A stretch of 64,000 nt of DNA from an uncultured Rubrobacteraceae bacterium (GTDB taxonomy: Bacteria > Actinomycetota > Rubrobacteria > Rubrobacterales > Rubrobacteraceae): assembly GCA_902806065.1 (NCBI GenBank), contig CADCVE010000001.1, forward strand, positions 124,001-188,000, given 5' to 3'. A program made the position numbers and the translations under genes. Of this stretch, positions 1 through 10,638 are shown piece after piece (the stretch's first letter is position 1; every line of letters starts with the position of its first letter). The notes under the pieces were generated by a model. That model was given only the letters and a program-made list of their open reading frames with translations, made no database searches and was not told where the DNA came from.

Positions 1-876
1 GGCGCGGTGGTCAACATGATCTACCCTTACGCCGCCCTAAAGTCGGTGAACGTAACCGGAACACAAGAAATCCTGCGCCTGGCCTGCCTACACAAGACCA
101 AGCCCGTACACTACGTCTCGACCAACGGCATCTTCGCGCCCGGCACGCCTCTGTGCAGAGAGGATGTGGCTCTCGACTCTCTAGCCGAAGCTCGCGACGA
201 CGGCTACGGCCAGTCCAAGTGGGTCGCCGAGAAGCTGGTGTGGCAGGCTGCGGAGCGCGGGCTGCCGGTCGCCGTATACCGTCCCGGCAACATCTCCGGC
301 CACAGCACCAGCGGGGCCTCGAACCCCAGGGACTTTCAGGGTGCTCTCATCGCCGAATCTCTACGTCTGAGTTCCGCGCCCCGGGTGGATGGATGGCGCA
401 TGGAGATGACGCCCGTGGATTTCGTGAGCCACGCGATCTGTCACCTCGCCAGTGAGCCGAACAACCTGGGACAGGTCTTCCACCTCGCCGACCCGAACCC
501 CGTGCCGGCCGAAAGAGTCTTCACCTGGCTGGAAGAGATAGGCTACCCTCTCAAACGTCTGGATTACCCGCTCTGGCTGGAGGCGGTGCGCGAGTCGCGG
601 AGTGCACCGTTCTATCGTGAAGCCGACAGCGATGACATCGTCGGCGGCATCTTGGGCGAAGCACCCGAGACGCACGAGCTCTGGGACGGCAATATCTACG
701 ACGACTCCAACACGCGGTATGCGCTGCGGGGGAGTGGTTTGCGGCGGCCCCAAGTCGACGCCTCGCTTCTCCGCAATTACGTGGATCACTTTGTGAGAGA
801 GGGCCGGGTTGAAGAGCCTCCGAAACTCTCCAGCGGGCGTCGGAAGATCTCCCGTTTAGGATCCCGCAATACATAG
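1..876 (+). CDS. Thioester reductase domain, C-terminal part (gene cut by window edge)
   Basis: The reading frame is open from base 1, so the true start lies outside the window. The 291 visible residues are the C-terminal part of an extended short-chain dehydrogenase of the thioester-reductase type (the NAD-binding_4 fold found at the end of carboxylic acid reductases and some NRPSs). It should reduce a carrier-bound thioester with NAD(P)H. Visible marks are the active-site serine strand HYVSTNGIF near residue 37, the catalytic YGQSK (Tyr69, Lys73) and the downstream YRPGNISG strand. The N-terminal Rossmann glycine motif is missing because of the window edge, so it cannot be said whether this is a free-standing reductase or the tail of a multidomain synthetase. 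The family call is firm, the full architecture unknown. Confidence 0.8.
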   Translation, partial: GAVVNMIYPYAALKSVNVTGTQEILRLACLHKTKPVHYVSTNGIFAPGTPLCREDVALDSLAEARDDGYGQSKWVAEKLVWQAAERGLPVAVYRPGNISGHSTSGASNPRDFQGALIAESLRLSSAPRVDGWRMEMTPVDFVSHAICHLASEPNNLGQVFHLADPNPVPAERVFTWLEEIGYPLKRLDYPLWLEAVRESRSAPFYREADSDDIVGGILGEAPETHELWDGNIYDDSNTRYALRGSGLRRPQVDASLLRNYVDHFVREGRVEEPPKLSSGRRKISRLGSRNT

Positions 877-1439
877 CGGTTGCTCGTGGCGCGCAGGTGA
901 GTACGTTAACCTGGTGGTCGAAGGCATGGTCAGGGTTGCACAGTAGACGCACGATGAGCTGGGGCCACCGAAGCAGGATGAGGAGGCCTCGTCGCGCCGG
1001 ATTCTTATTCACGGGGGTGCGGCGTTCTTCAGCCTCTTTTTACGGCCTGCCGTCTCGCAGGTTTGCGGTATCTCTGAGGGGCAGAAGCACTGAATCTAGA
1101 CTCATCTTCTCGTTCCCAAGCCTCCTGGACGACCCGTGGGCGTCGGCCGACTTCTTGGGTGAGGTCGGCGAGGCTCACTACCTCAGAAAACGTATTATCT
1201 CCTGCTGTCGAAAGCCGAAAGAGATCTGTTCTAAGATCTAGGCTCCCTACAGCATCGACCCCAGCGGAGCTTCGCATGGCTCGGTCATATCCGACGTTTG
1301 GTCGTCTGCTACGAGTGGAGGGCGGACAACTTTTTGGTCTCCCGCACCTGGAGTGCATCGTCATCCTACTCGGGTGTTTTGCTGGGTTAGTTTAGGAGAA
1401 GCTCAACGAGGCTACACTGGGACGAAGTATCCGATACTC
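877..1439. other. Non-coding stretch, no supported gene
   Basis: About 560 bases between the reductase and the permease. Short open frames occur on both strands, but none has a recognisable motif, a good ribosome-binding site or conserved-looking protein sequence. A few codons after 897 (YVNLVVEG in one frame) look protein-like but run into a stop at once. It may hold decayed sequence. No terminator hairpin or RNA motif was recognised. Confidence 0.5.
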
Positions 1440-1449
1440 AGGAGTGGCA

Positions 1450-3402
<1,953 letters not shown>

Positions 3403-3767
3403 CTCATCTACTACCAATATCCGAGCTATGCAGGGAAGCGTGACTCTAATCAAGGATGTCGAGAACAGTCACTCGTAGACTTGTGCAAATCGCGAAAACC
3501 TCCGGAAGTCATGTACAGAACTGCGTTGCTAGAATCCAGACGAGGGCACCGGGTAACGAGATGCAGATAATGTCAAGCATTGACGATGCGAAAGGTTTCG
3601 CGTTGCGGGCAGTAGCGACCAGAGACCTCGGTACCACGCGGTGGGCTAATGTATATTCATGGTATGGAAAAAGAATCCATACACTCCCGGGAGCGTGTAG
3701 ATCCCCGACTCCCGAAAGGCGGGCAGGATGCCCGCCGTCCGAGCGACCTACTTAGAGGAGGTCCGAC
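3403..3767. other. Intergenic region upstream of acyl-CoA ligase
   Basis: About 365 bases with no supported gene. It holds a perfect 7-bp inverted repeat (GGCGGGC 3718-3724, GCCCGCC 3730-3736, 5-nt loop) between 3718 and 3736, and the strong Shine-Dalgarno AGAGGAGG of the next gene near 3755. A smaller imperfect inverted repeat around 3661-3681 (GGTATGG...CCATAC) sits in an AT-richer patch that may include the promoter. No clear -35/-10 pair was found. Confidence 0.5.
3718..3736 (+). other. Small perfect hairpin in the 5' leader of the acyl-CoA ligase
   Basis: GGCGGGC, a five-base loop and GCCCGCC form a perfect 7-bp stem about 30 nt before the start codon at 3768. No T-run follows, so it is not a classical terminator. 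It could be an operator, an mRNA-stabilising hairpin or chance in GC-rich DNA. Confidence 0.35.
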
Positions 3768-5348
3768 GTGCAGGAGATAGGGCACACGATAACCCGTGCT
3801 CGTCGCAATACCATTGGCGACGCCATCAGGCGCTCTGTCGCGCGTAACCCGGAGAAGGACGCCCTCGTCTTCGGCGAGCGGGGTTGGAGCTATGCCGATC
3901 TCGACGCGGGGGCCAACCGTGTCGCCAACGCGCTGTTGGCGCGGGGACTCGAAAAAGGTGACAGGGTGGCCGCCTACGGCATGAACTCCGACGCTTACGT
4001 CCTGCTCTGGCTGGGTTGCTCGAAGGCCGGCCTGACCCACGTCCCCGTAAACTTCCACCTCGCTGGCGAGGAGCTGCTCTACATCCTGAATCAGTCCGGC
4101 TCAAAGGCTCTCTTCTACGACCCAGGGTTCGAGGCTAACGTCGAGGAGGTGCGAGACGACGCCGAGGTAATCATCCACGGCACCCTCTACGAGGGAGACG
4201 ACCTCGACGTCGTGAGCCTGGCCCAGAGCGGGGAAGACGCCTCCGAGCCCGACGTGGATCTGGATGAGGAGGACGTGGCACAGATCCTGTACACCTCCGG
4301 GACGACCTCCGCCCCCAAAGGTGCGACGCTGACGCACCGGGCGCTGCTGGCCGAGTACGTGAGCTGTATCGAGGCTCTGGAGTATCGCTACGACGATCGC
4401 GCGCTGCACTCGCTCCCGCTCTACCACTCGGCCCAGATGCACGTCTTCCTCATGCCGGACCTGCTCGTCGGGGCGACGAACTTCGTGGTCGTAGCACCGG
4501 ACCCTGAGCAGTGCTGCGCTCTGATAGAGCGCGAGAAGATCAACTCCATGTTCGCCCCGCCGACGGTTTGGATCTCTTTTTTGCGGCACCGAGCCTTTGA
4601 GGAGCACGACCTCGCCAGCCTCCGGAAGGTGCAGTACGGTGCCTCGATCATGCCCGTACCCGTGCTTCGGGAGCTGCGGGAGAGATTGCCCAACCCCAGG
4701 CTTTATAACTGCTACGGGCAGAGCGAGATCTCACCTCTAGCCACCGTTTTGCGGCCCAATGAGCTTACCGAGGAGAGGCTAGCCTCCGTTGGGCGTCCCG
4801 TCCTGTTCGTCGAAACCAGGGTCGTGGACCCCGAGATGAACGACACTGCGCCCAACGAGACCGGCGAGATCGTCCACCGCTCCCCGCAGCTCATGACGAG
4901 CTACTGGGAGAAACCCGAGGAGACCGAAAAAGAGTTCGAGGGAGGCTGGTTCCACTCCGGGGATCTTGGCTATTTCGACGAGGAAGGCTTCCTCTATGTA
5001 GTGGACCGGGTAAAGGATGTCATAAACACTGGCGGGATGCAGGTATCCGGGCGTGACGTGGAAGACGCGCTCTTCGAACATGAGGCCATCTCCGAGGTCG
5101 CGGTTATAGGACTTCCGGACGAGAAGTGGATCGAAGCTGTCAGCGCCGTGGTCGTCCCCAGGGAAGACGTCGAAAGGGAGAACCTGCGCGAGAAGCTGGA
5201 AGAGCACGCCAGGGAGAAGCTCGCTGATTACAAGCGCCCCAAGCACATCTTCTTCGTGGAGGACTTGCCGCGCAACGCCGCCGGCAAGATCCTCAAGCGC
5301 GAGCTGCGGGAGGAGTTCGCCAACAGAATCACTTCGCGGTGGGAGTAA
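3768..5348 (+). CDS. AMP-forming acyl-CoA synthetase (FadD-like)
   Basis: A 526-residue member of the ANL adenylating enzymes. It should activate a carboxylic (probably fatty) acid to acyl-AMP and then to acyl-CoA. Core motifs appear in order: the phosphate loop ILYTSGTTSAPKG (residues ~173-185), YNCYGQSE near residue 318, the ATP-binding HSGDLGYFDEEG, the hinge VDRVKDVINTGG and the C-terminal catalytic lysine in AAGKILKREL. Length is normal. The GTG start at 3768 has AGAGGAGG seven bases upstream. An SDR, an acyl-CoA dehydrogenase remnant and a 3-hydroxyacyl-CoA dehydrogenase follow on the same strand, pointing to fatty-acid or related acyl-CoA catabolism. Chain-length specificity cannot be read. 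Confidence 0.9.
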   Translation: MQEIGHTITRARRNTIGDAIRRSVARNPEKDALVFGERGWSYADLDAGANRVANALLARGLEKGDRVAAYGMNSDAYVLLWLGCSKAGLTHVPVNFHLAGEELLYILNQSGSKALFYDPGFEANVEEVRDDAEVIIHGTLYEGDDLDVVSLAQSGEDASEPDVDLDEEDVAQILYTSGTTSAPKGATLTHRALLAEYVSCIEALEYRYDDRALHSLPLYHSAQMHVFLMPDLLVGATNFVVVAPDPEQCCALIEREKINSMFAPPTVWISFLRHRAFEEHDLASLRKVQYGASIMPVPVLRELRERLPNPRLYNCYGQSEISPLATVLRPNELTEERLASVGRPVLFVETRVVDPEMNDTAPNETGEIVHRSPQLMTSYWEKPEETEKEFEGGWFHSGDLGYFDEEGFLYVVDRVKDVINTGGMQVSGRDVEDALFEHEAISEVAVIGLPDEKWIEAVSAVVVPREDVERENLREKLEEHAREKLADYKRPKHIFFVEDLPRNAAGKILKRELREEFANRITSRWE

Positions 5349-5429
5349 GGAGTGGAGAGTAGGTCCCGACGAGACGCCAGGGGATTCAGGCGAGATTGGG
5401 CGCTTTAGTGAGGAGAAAGGAGTAAGTGC

Positions 5430-6275
5430 GTGGCGACTGAAAATGCTTCTGCGCCTTTGGAGGGCAAGACGATCTTCATGTCTGGCGGCAGTCGTGGGGT
5501 CGGGTTGGCGATCGCGATGCGCGCCGCCCAAGATGGCGCTAACGTGGCGCTGATCGCCAAGACCGACGAGCCGCACCCCAAGCTGCCTGGCACGATTCAT
5601 ACTGCGGCCGAGGAGATCCGGGACGCGGGCGGCCAGGCGCTGCCGATCGTGGGCGACATCCGCGACGCGGACGCGGTAAACGAAGCCGTCGAGAGGGCGG
5701 TCGAGGAGTTTGGCAGGATCGACGTCGTGGTCAATAATGCCTCCGCGATCAACCTCTCGGGGACCGAGGAGTTGGAGGTCAAAGGCTACGATCTCATGCA
5801 GGAGATCAACGTCCGAGGTACGTTCGTGGTGACCAGGGCGTGTCTGCCCCACCTCAAGAAGAGTGGGGACAACCCGCACGTGCTGACGCTCTCGCCGCCG
5901 CTGAACCTGGATCCCAAGTGGTTCGGGGCGCATGTCGCATACACAATCTCCAAGTACAACATGAGCATGCTCACGCTCGGCTGGGCCGAGGAGTTCCGTG
6001 AGGACGGGATCGCGTGCAACTCTCTGTGGCCGCGGACGATGATCGCTACCGCAGCGGTCATGAACCTGCTAGGAGGAGACGAGGCGATGGCTCAATCGCG
6101 TAACCCTGAGATCCTCGCCGACGCCGCGCACGCGATCCTCGCCCGGGGTCCCGAATGCACCGGCAACTTCTTCATAGACGAAGACGTGCTCGCCGAGGAG
6201 GGGATAACCGACCTCGAACGCTACCGCGCCGACCCTGAGGGTGGTGAACTCGCGGTCGACCTGTTTCTGGATTAG
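5430..6275 (+). CDS. Short-chain dehydrogenase/reductase, HSDL2-like
   Basis: A 281-residue classical SDR. The nucleotide site is SGGSRGVGLAIAMRA (residues ~13-27), followed by the long loop KTDEPHPKLPGTIHTAAEE that marks the HSDL2-like subgroup, then the NNASAI strand and the catalytic YTISK. HSDL2-type proteins are linked to fatty-acid metabolism, which fits the acyl-CoA ligase 80 bases upstream. The serine usually preceding the catalytic tyrosine falls within LTLSPPLN, as in relatives. GTG 5430 has AAAGGAG with seven-base spacing. The substrate is unknown. Confidence 0.85.
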   Translation: MATENASAPLEGKTIFMSGGSRGVGLAIAMRAAQDGANVALIAKTDEPHPKLPGTIHTAAEEIRDAGGQALPIVGDIRDADAVNEAVERAVEEFGRIDVVVNNASAINLSGTEELEVKGYDLMQEINVRGTFVVTRACLPHLKKSGDNPHVLTLSPPLNLDPKWFGAHVAYTISKYNMSMLTLGWAEEFREDGIACNSLWPRTMIATAAVMNLLGGDEAMAQSRNPEILADAAHAILARGPECTGNFFIDEDVLAEEGITDLERYRADPEGGELAVDLFLD

Positions 6276-6532
6276 ATCGCTTCGTTGCAGGGAGTAGTCT
6301 GCGGCGAGACGCTGGGGGCAGGAGTCGGGAACGACAGGGCGCTACTCCCGAAACGAGAAATGAATAGCTCTTATGTTAGTCGATGTGTTGAGTAGACGAC
6401 AAATCCAGAATACAGTCTCACAGAAAGCAAAGGTCTTAGAACTGGAAGAGCGGAAGCGGCTGAAGTCGTCCCAAACGCGTAGGCAATGAAGATGACCACG
6501 GACTCAATAAGGTTTCTGGACCGCGCAACTGA
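6276..6532. other. Gap where the N-terminal half of an acyl-CoA dehydrogenase is missing
   Basis: Six-frame reading by eye finds no acyl-CoA dehydrogenase N-terminal sequence here, although the following frame encodes only the C-terminal half of that family. The junction may mark a deletion. It is AT-richer than its neighbours. The remnant frame is closed upstream by a TGA at 6530-6532. Confidence 0.45.
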
Positions 6533-7204
6533 AGCAATTTAAGTTTAAAGCTAGCGCCAGTAGGCGGGGCTCGCGACATGGAGGACGATACGGTCAAGGG
6601 CTTCCTCTTAGAGAAAGGCACCCCAGGCTTTACCGCCGAGAAGATGGAGAACAAGATGGCGCTGCGCGCCGTGCACAACGCTCTGATCAATCTGGACGAG
6701 TGCCGCATGAAGGAAGAGGACCGGCTGCAAAACGCTAACTCGTTCAGGGATACAGCCAGGGTTCTGCGCATGACACGCGTTGGAGGAGCCTGGATTGCCG
6801 TAGGCTGCGGGATGGGCGCGTACGAACACGCTCTCGCCTACGCGCAGCAGCGCGAGCAGTTTGGCCGTCCTATCGGAGGGTTTCAGCTTATACAAGACCT
6901 GCTGGTGCAGATGCTGGGCAACGTGACGGCTTCCCAGTGTATGGTCCTGCGCCTTTCGCAAATGCAGGATGCCGGGGAGATGAAAGCCGAGCATGCCTCG
7001 CTGGCCAAAGCCTTCGTTACCACCAAAACCCGCGAGACGGTAGCCCATGCCCGCGAGCTCCTCGGGGGAAATGGGGTCCTGATTGACTACAACGTGGGAC
7101 GCTTCTTTGCCGACGCCGAGGCGATCCACTCCTACGAGGGTACGCGCCAGGTTAACTCGCTCATCGTGGGACGCGCCATAACCAGTTTTGGCGCCTTCTT
7201 ATAG
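6533..7204 (+). pseudogene. Acyl-CoA dehydrogenase, C-terminal half only (5'-truncated)
   Basis: From ATG 6578, 208 residues match the C-terminal half of an acyl-CoA dehydrogenase of the glutaryl-CoA dehydrogenase type: VKGFLLEKGTPGF, the helical domain with AQQREQFGRPIGGFQ, and the tail ELLGGNGVLIDYNVGRFFADAEAIHSYEGT, which carries the usual catalytic Glu (in YEGT). Family members are about 390 residues, so the N-terminal helical domain and the start of the beta domain are missing. Homology-like codons (GARD) precede ATG 6578, showing that the frame once continued upstream before the TGA at 6530. It would lack much of the FAD and substrate site and is probably inactive. Context is acyl-CoA metabolism. 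Confidence 0.75.
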
Positions 7205-7434
7205 AGGGAAGGAACGCAAGAGAAGAGGAATAAGATCAGCTACGCCGGCAAAGCAGCAATCTGTCACACATACTAGGGAAGCGGCAGGCCTGACCGAGCC
7301 GGGAGATGATCCCATCACTGGGGGTACGGCGGCGGAGAGTCTGCGCCTTTGATACAGGCCGTGGAGAGACAACTTGTAGATATTAAGGTGAGTGCGGGCT
7401 ACCGCACCGGATTCGTTACCGAGAGGAGTAGATT

Positions 7435-8286
7435 ATGGCGATAAAAAAGATACAGGTAGTAGGGGCGGGACAGATGGGGAGCGGCATCGCTCAAGTAGCA
7501 GTGCAGCGCGGTCTTGCGGTGCATCTGGCAGATGTGGAGCAGGAGATGGTAGAGAAGGGCCTCGAGACGATAAAGAAGAACCTCTCCAGATCCGTTGAGA
7601 AGGAGCGCATCTCTCAGGAAGAGATGGACGATGCGATGGGGCGTATCGATTCTGGGACGGAGTACGCTCAGGACGCGGATCTGGCGATAGAAGCCGCCCC
7701 CGAGACGATGGAGATCAAGACGGAGGTCTTCCGGGCTCTGGACGAGCAACTCAAGGAAGAGGCGATTCTAGCATCGAACACTTCCTCGCTCTCCATTACC
7801 AAGCTTGGGGCGCAGACGAATCGGCCCGAGAAGTTTATAGGAATGCACTTCTTCAACCCGGTGCCGGCCCTGAAGCTCGTCGAGATCATCCGCGGGCTAG
7901 AGACCAGCGACGAGACCTACGACGCGGTCAACGAACTGGCCGAGCGGCTGGAGAAAACGCCGGTAGAGGTGCAAGACTCCCCCGGTTTCGCGGTGAACCG
8001 CATCCTGGTGCCTATGATCAACGAGGCAGTCTATTGTGTCATGGAGGGCGTGTCCGAGCCCGAGGACGTGGACACCGCGATGAAGCTCGGTACTAACCAA
8101 CCCATGGGCCCGCTGGAGCTTGCCGACCTGATCGGCCTGGACACCTGCTTGCACGTGATGGAGGTTTTGCACGAGGGCTTCGGCGACACTAAGTACCGGC
8201 CCTGTCCGCTATTGAAGCGGTATGTCGCTGCCGGCCGGCTCGGACGCAAGAGTGGACGAGGGTTCTTCGAGTATGATCAAAGTTAA
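7435..8286 (+). CDS. hbd: 3-hydroxyacyl-CoA (3-hydroxybutyryl-CoA) dehydrogenase
   Basis: A 283-residue complete enzyme of the single-domain 3-hydroxyacyl-CoA dehydrogenase family, oxidising (S)-3-hydroxyacyl-CoA to 3-ketoacyl-CoA with NAD(P). The Rossmann motif is VVGAGQMGSGIAQVA at residues ~7-21. The catalytic region reads GMHFFNPVPALKLVEII (His then the NPVP loop), and the C-terminal dimer domain contains SPGFAVNRIL and QPMGPLELADLIGLD. ATG 7435 has GAGGAG eight bases upstream. It lies downstream of the acyl-CoA ligase, SDR and acyl-CoA dehydrogenase remnant, as a beta-oxidation or butyrate-type step. Fatty-acid oxidation versus polyhydroxybutyrate-type metabolism is not distinguishable. 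Confidence 0.92.
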   Translation: MAIKKIQVVGAGQMGSGIAQVAVQRGLAVHLADVEQEMVEKGLETIKKNLSRSVEKERISQEEMDDAMGRIDSGTEYAQDADLAIEAAPETMEIKTEVFRALDEQLKEEAILASNTSSLSITKLGAQTNRPEKFIGMHFFNPVPALKLVEIIRGLETSDETYDAVNELAERLEKTPVEVQDSPGFAVNRILVPMINEAVYCVMEGVSEPEDVDTAMKLGTNQPMGPLELADLIGLDTCLHVMEVLHEGFGDTKYRPCPLLKRYVAAGRLGRKSGRGFFEYDQS

Positions 8287-8908
8287 AGCAGTAATTTACG
8301 TGGCATAAGGGTAAGGCAAACACTATAAGGAAGGAGTAAAAAGGTATGGATAAGGTTTGCCGCAGAGAGCTAACAACAGTAAGCTTCCTCAGGCACAGCA
8401 CCTATACACACGGGTATTACCCTGTCTCTCCGCTACAGGCCAGACCCTGATACTGACTCTAATCTCACCCTAACTCAGACGCAACTCCCTACAATACCGG
8501 GCAATCTAGGGAATGAAAAACCGCTTGCTTATGTGGCATTTGCAAGGCCCTGCAATGCTCCGCAATGCCAGACCGCTTACTCGTAATGAGCAAGTCAGCG
8601 GGTTTTCCTGTGACTGCAGGGGAGATGAACAAGTAGGAGAGGCAGGTGGATCTCAGGGCTGCGCCGATGTCGTTTCTCAGTATGATTAACATGGTCGTGA
8701 ATGCAGACATCTACATTGAAGGTGTTGGCCCATAAAACCTCCTCCTCGAAAGAGCTCTCTGAGACCGCGCGAGCGGGGCAAGGCACCCTTGGCCGGTGTG
8801 CCGGACGAGAAGGAGTTCGAGTCCGCCACCGAGGATTTTGGGCTGCGCACATCGGCGGTGGGTCAAAACTCTCGCGGGAAACCCTGCGGGATTTGAAAGG
8901 AGTTCGGC
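8287..8908. other. Long intergenic region with no recognisable gene
   Basis: About 620 bases, less GC-rich than its surroundings between about 8290 and 8600. Short repeats of GCAATG occur around 8555-8570. A minus-strand frame at 8489-8710 and a plus-strand frame at 8701-8919 show no family motifs. No tRNA, integrase or insertion-sequence ends were identified. It could be decayed or horizontally acquired sequence. Confidence 0.4.
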
Positions 8909-8923
8909 ATAAGTTCTGAATCT

Positions 8924-9664
8924 TTGCAGAGCCGGATTGCTGTGGTAACCGGGGCGTCCAGCGGGATCGGGGCGGCGGTGGCCCGCGCGCTCTCGCGCGA
9001 AGGTGCGCACGTAGCGCTGGCGGCGCGTCGGTCAGAAGCGCTGCGTGAAGTGCAAGCAGGGCTCGACCAGCAATGTGGTGCGGCAAAAAGCTTAGTCATG
9101 CCCACCGATATCACCGATCGCCGGCAGGTCAAGTCGCTGATAGCACGCACCGAACAAGATCTCGGCCCCGTCGACATCCTCGTCAACTGTGCAGGGGTTA
9201 TGTTCTATACGCTGATGAAAAACCTCCAGGAGGACGACTGGGAGCGAACCGTGGACGTGAACTGCAAGGGGGCGCTGAACTGCATCGGCGCGGTGCTGCC
9301 CGGGATGATCTCTCGTGGGCGGGGGCACATCGTAACCATCTCTTCGGACGCTGGCCGCAAGGTCTTCCCCGGCCTTTCGGCCTACTCGGCCAGCAAGTTC
9401 TTTGTCGAGGCGCTCTCGCAGGGGTTGCGTCTGGAGACGGTCGGTACGGGGGTAAAGGTGACTACCATCCAACCGGGCAACGTTGCAACCGACCTCCTGT
9501 CGCTCAGCAAGGACGTGGAGGCTCTGGAGATGTACGGACAGCCGGGCGGGGCACGCGTTTTAGACCCCGAGGACGTCGCCGCGTCGGTGATGCACGCACT
9601 GAGGCAGCCGGAGTACGTCGCCGTCAACGAGGTGCTGGTGGAGCCCCGCGATGAGCCTGTCTGA
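8924..9664 (+). CDS. Short-chain dehydrogenase/reductase
   Basis: A classical SDR of about 246 residues: TGASSGIGAAVARALS nucleotide motif at residues ~10-25, NCAGV strand, the catalytic serine in IVTISSDAG and YSASK (Tyr, Lys). The C-terminal region is short and lacks membrane segments. The start is uncertain. TTG 8924 is the first standard start in frame, but the good Shine-Dalgarno GAAAGGAG (8895-8902) is six bases from an in-frame ATA at 8909, which would add five residues. The neighbouring alpha/beta hydrolase begins nine bases after its stop, so the two are probably one operon. The substrate is unknown. Confidence 0.85.
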   Translation: MQSRIAVVTGASSGIGAAVARALSREGAHVALAARRSEALREVQAGLDQQCGAAKSLVMPTDITDRRQVKSLIARTEQDLGPVDILVNCAGVMFYTLMKNLQEDDWERTVDVNCKGALNCIGAVLPGMISRGRGHIVTISSDAGRKVFPGLSAYSASKFFVEALSQGLRLETVGTGVKVTTIQPGNVATDLLSLSKDVEALEMYGQPGGARVLDPEDVAASVMHALRQPEYVAVNEVLVEPRDEPV

Positions 9665-9673
9665 AGGGCCTCC

Positions 9674-10552
9674 GTGACCGGCGCGCTTTCGGGCCTGGTA
9701 GAGCATCGCTACGCGGACCTTGGGCATGTGCCGCTACATTACGTCGAGGCGGGGGAGGGGCCGCTCGTAGTGCTCTTGCATGGGTTTCCGCAGTTCTGGT
9801 ATATGTGGCGGGCGCAGATCCCTGCGCTCGTGGCCGCGGGTTTCCGGGTGGTTGCTCCGGATATGCGCGGCTACAACCTCTCGGAGAAGCCAGGTAGAGT
9901 TTCGGACTACCGGGTCGAGTTGCTTGCGCGCGACGTGGAGCGCCTGATCCTTGCTCTCGGGGCAAAGAGTGCGGTGGTCGTCGGGCATGATTGGGGTGCG
10001 ATCGCGGGCTGGTTTACCGCAATGCAGCATCCGGAGCGCGTGACGAAGCTGGCGATCCTCAACGTCCCGCATCCGGTTCGCTTTGTGCGAGGTCTATTCA
10101 AGTTGGAGCAGTTGCGAAAGAGCTGGTACGTTTTTGCTCTACAGGTGCCCGGCCCGCCGGGGCGACGGATCGAGCGCGAGGTTTTCGCTCGCTTCCTCCT
10201 CGATATCCGCCGCGATCCGGCAAGGCCGGGGACGTTCGGCGAAGAAGACATCGAACGGTACACGGAGGCGATGGCGCGGCCGGGCTCCCTGACCGCTGCC
10301 TGCAACTACTACCGGGCCCTCGTTCGCAGAAACCCCGCTACAACACGGGCGATGCTAAAGAAGATAGAGGCTCCCACGCTCGTGATCTGGGGCGAGCGAG
10401 ACCGCTACCTGAGCCCCGGCTTGGCCGAGCCGAACCGTTCATGGGTCCCGAACCTCCGCGTCGAACGGCTCCCCAACGCGAGTCACTGGGTGGCGGAGGA
10501 CAGTCCCGCAGAGGTTAACGCCTTGCTTCTCGACTTTCTAAACGGTGCGTAA
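9674..10552 (+). CDS. Alpha/beta hydrolase, epoxide hydrolase/haloalkane dehalogenase type
   Basis: A 292-residue alpha/beta hydrolase. The oxyanion motif is LLHGFPQFWYMW, and the nucleophile elbow is GHDWGAIAGW, so the nucleophile is an aspartate. This marks the epoxide hydrolase and haloalkane dehalogenase branch rather than serine esterases. The acid falls around WGERDRYLSPG, and the catalytic histidine is in NASHWVAEDSP near residue 273. A tyrosine-bearing cap lies in the middle. It starts with GTG 9674 nine bases after the SDR stop, so co-transcription is likely. Function is probably epoxide hydrolysis, perhaps detoxification. The substrate is not deducible. Confidence 0.85.
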   Translation: MTGALSGLVEHRYADLGHVPLHYVEAGEGPLVVLLHGFPQFWYMWRAQIPALVAAGFRVVAPDMRGYNLSEKPGRVSDYRVELLARDVERLILALGAKSAVVVGHDWGAIAGWFTAMQHPERVTKLAILNVPHPVRFVRGLFKLEQLRKSWYVFALQVPGPPGRRIEREVFARFLLDIRRDPARPGTFGEEDIERYTEAMARPGSLTAACNYYRALVRRNPATTRAMLKKIEAPTLVIWGERDRYLSPGLAEPNRSWVPNLRVERLPNASHWVAEDSPAEVNALLLDFLNGA

Positions 10553-10638
10553 CGCACGCCTCGGCTGGTTCCAGCATCCGTCCTCGATGCTAGAATTAAT
10601 ATTCGAGAAGCAGGCAAGCGAGGCGTGAGGATCAGGCA

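Noticed and set aside
4779-5933. 384-codon minus-strand frame across the acyl-CoA ligase and SDR
   Set aside because: It spans the junction of two well-supported plus-strand genes and has no motifs.
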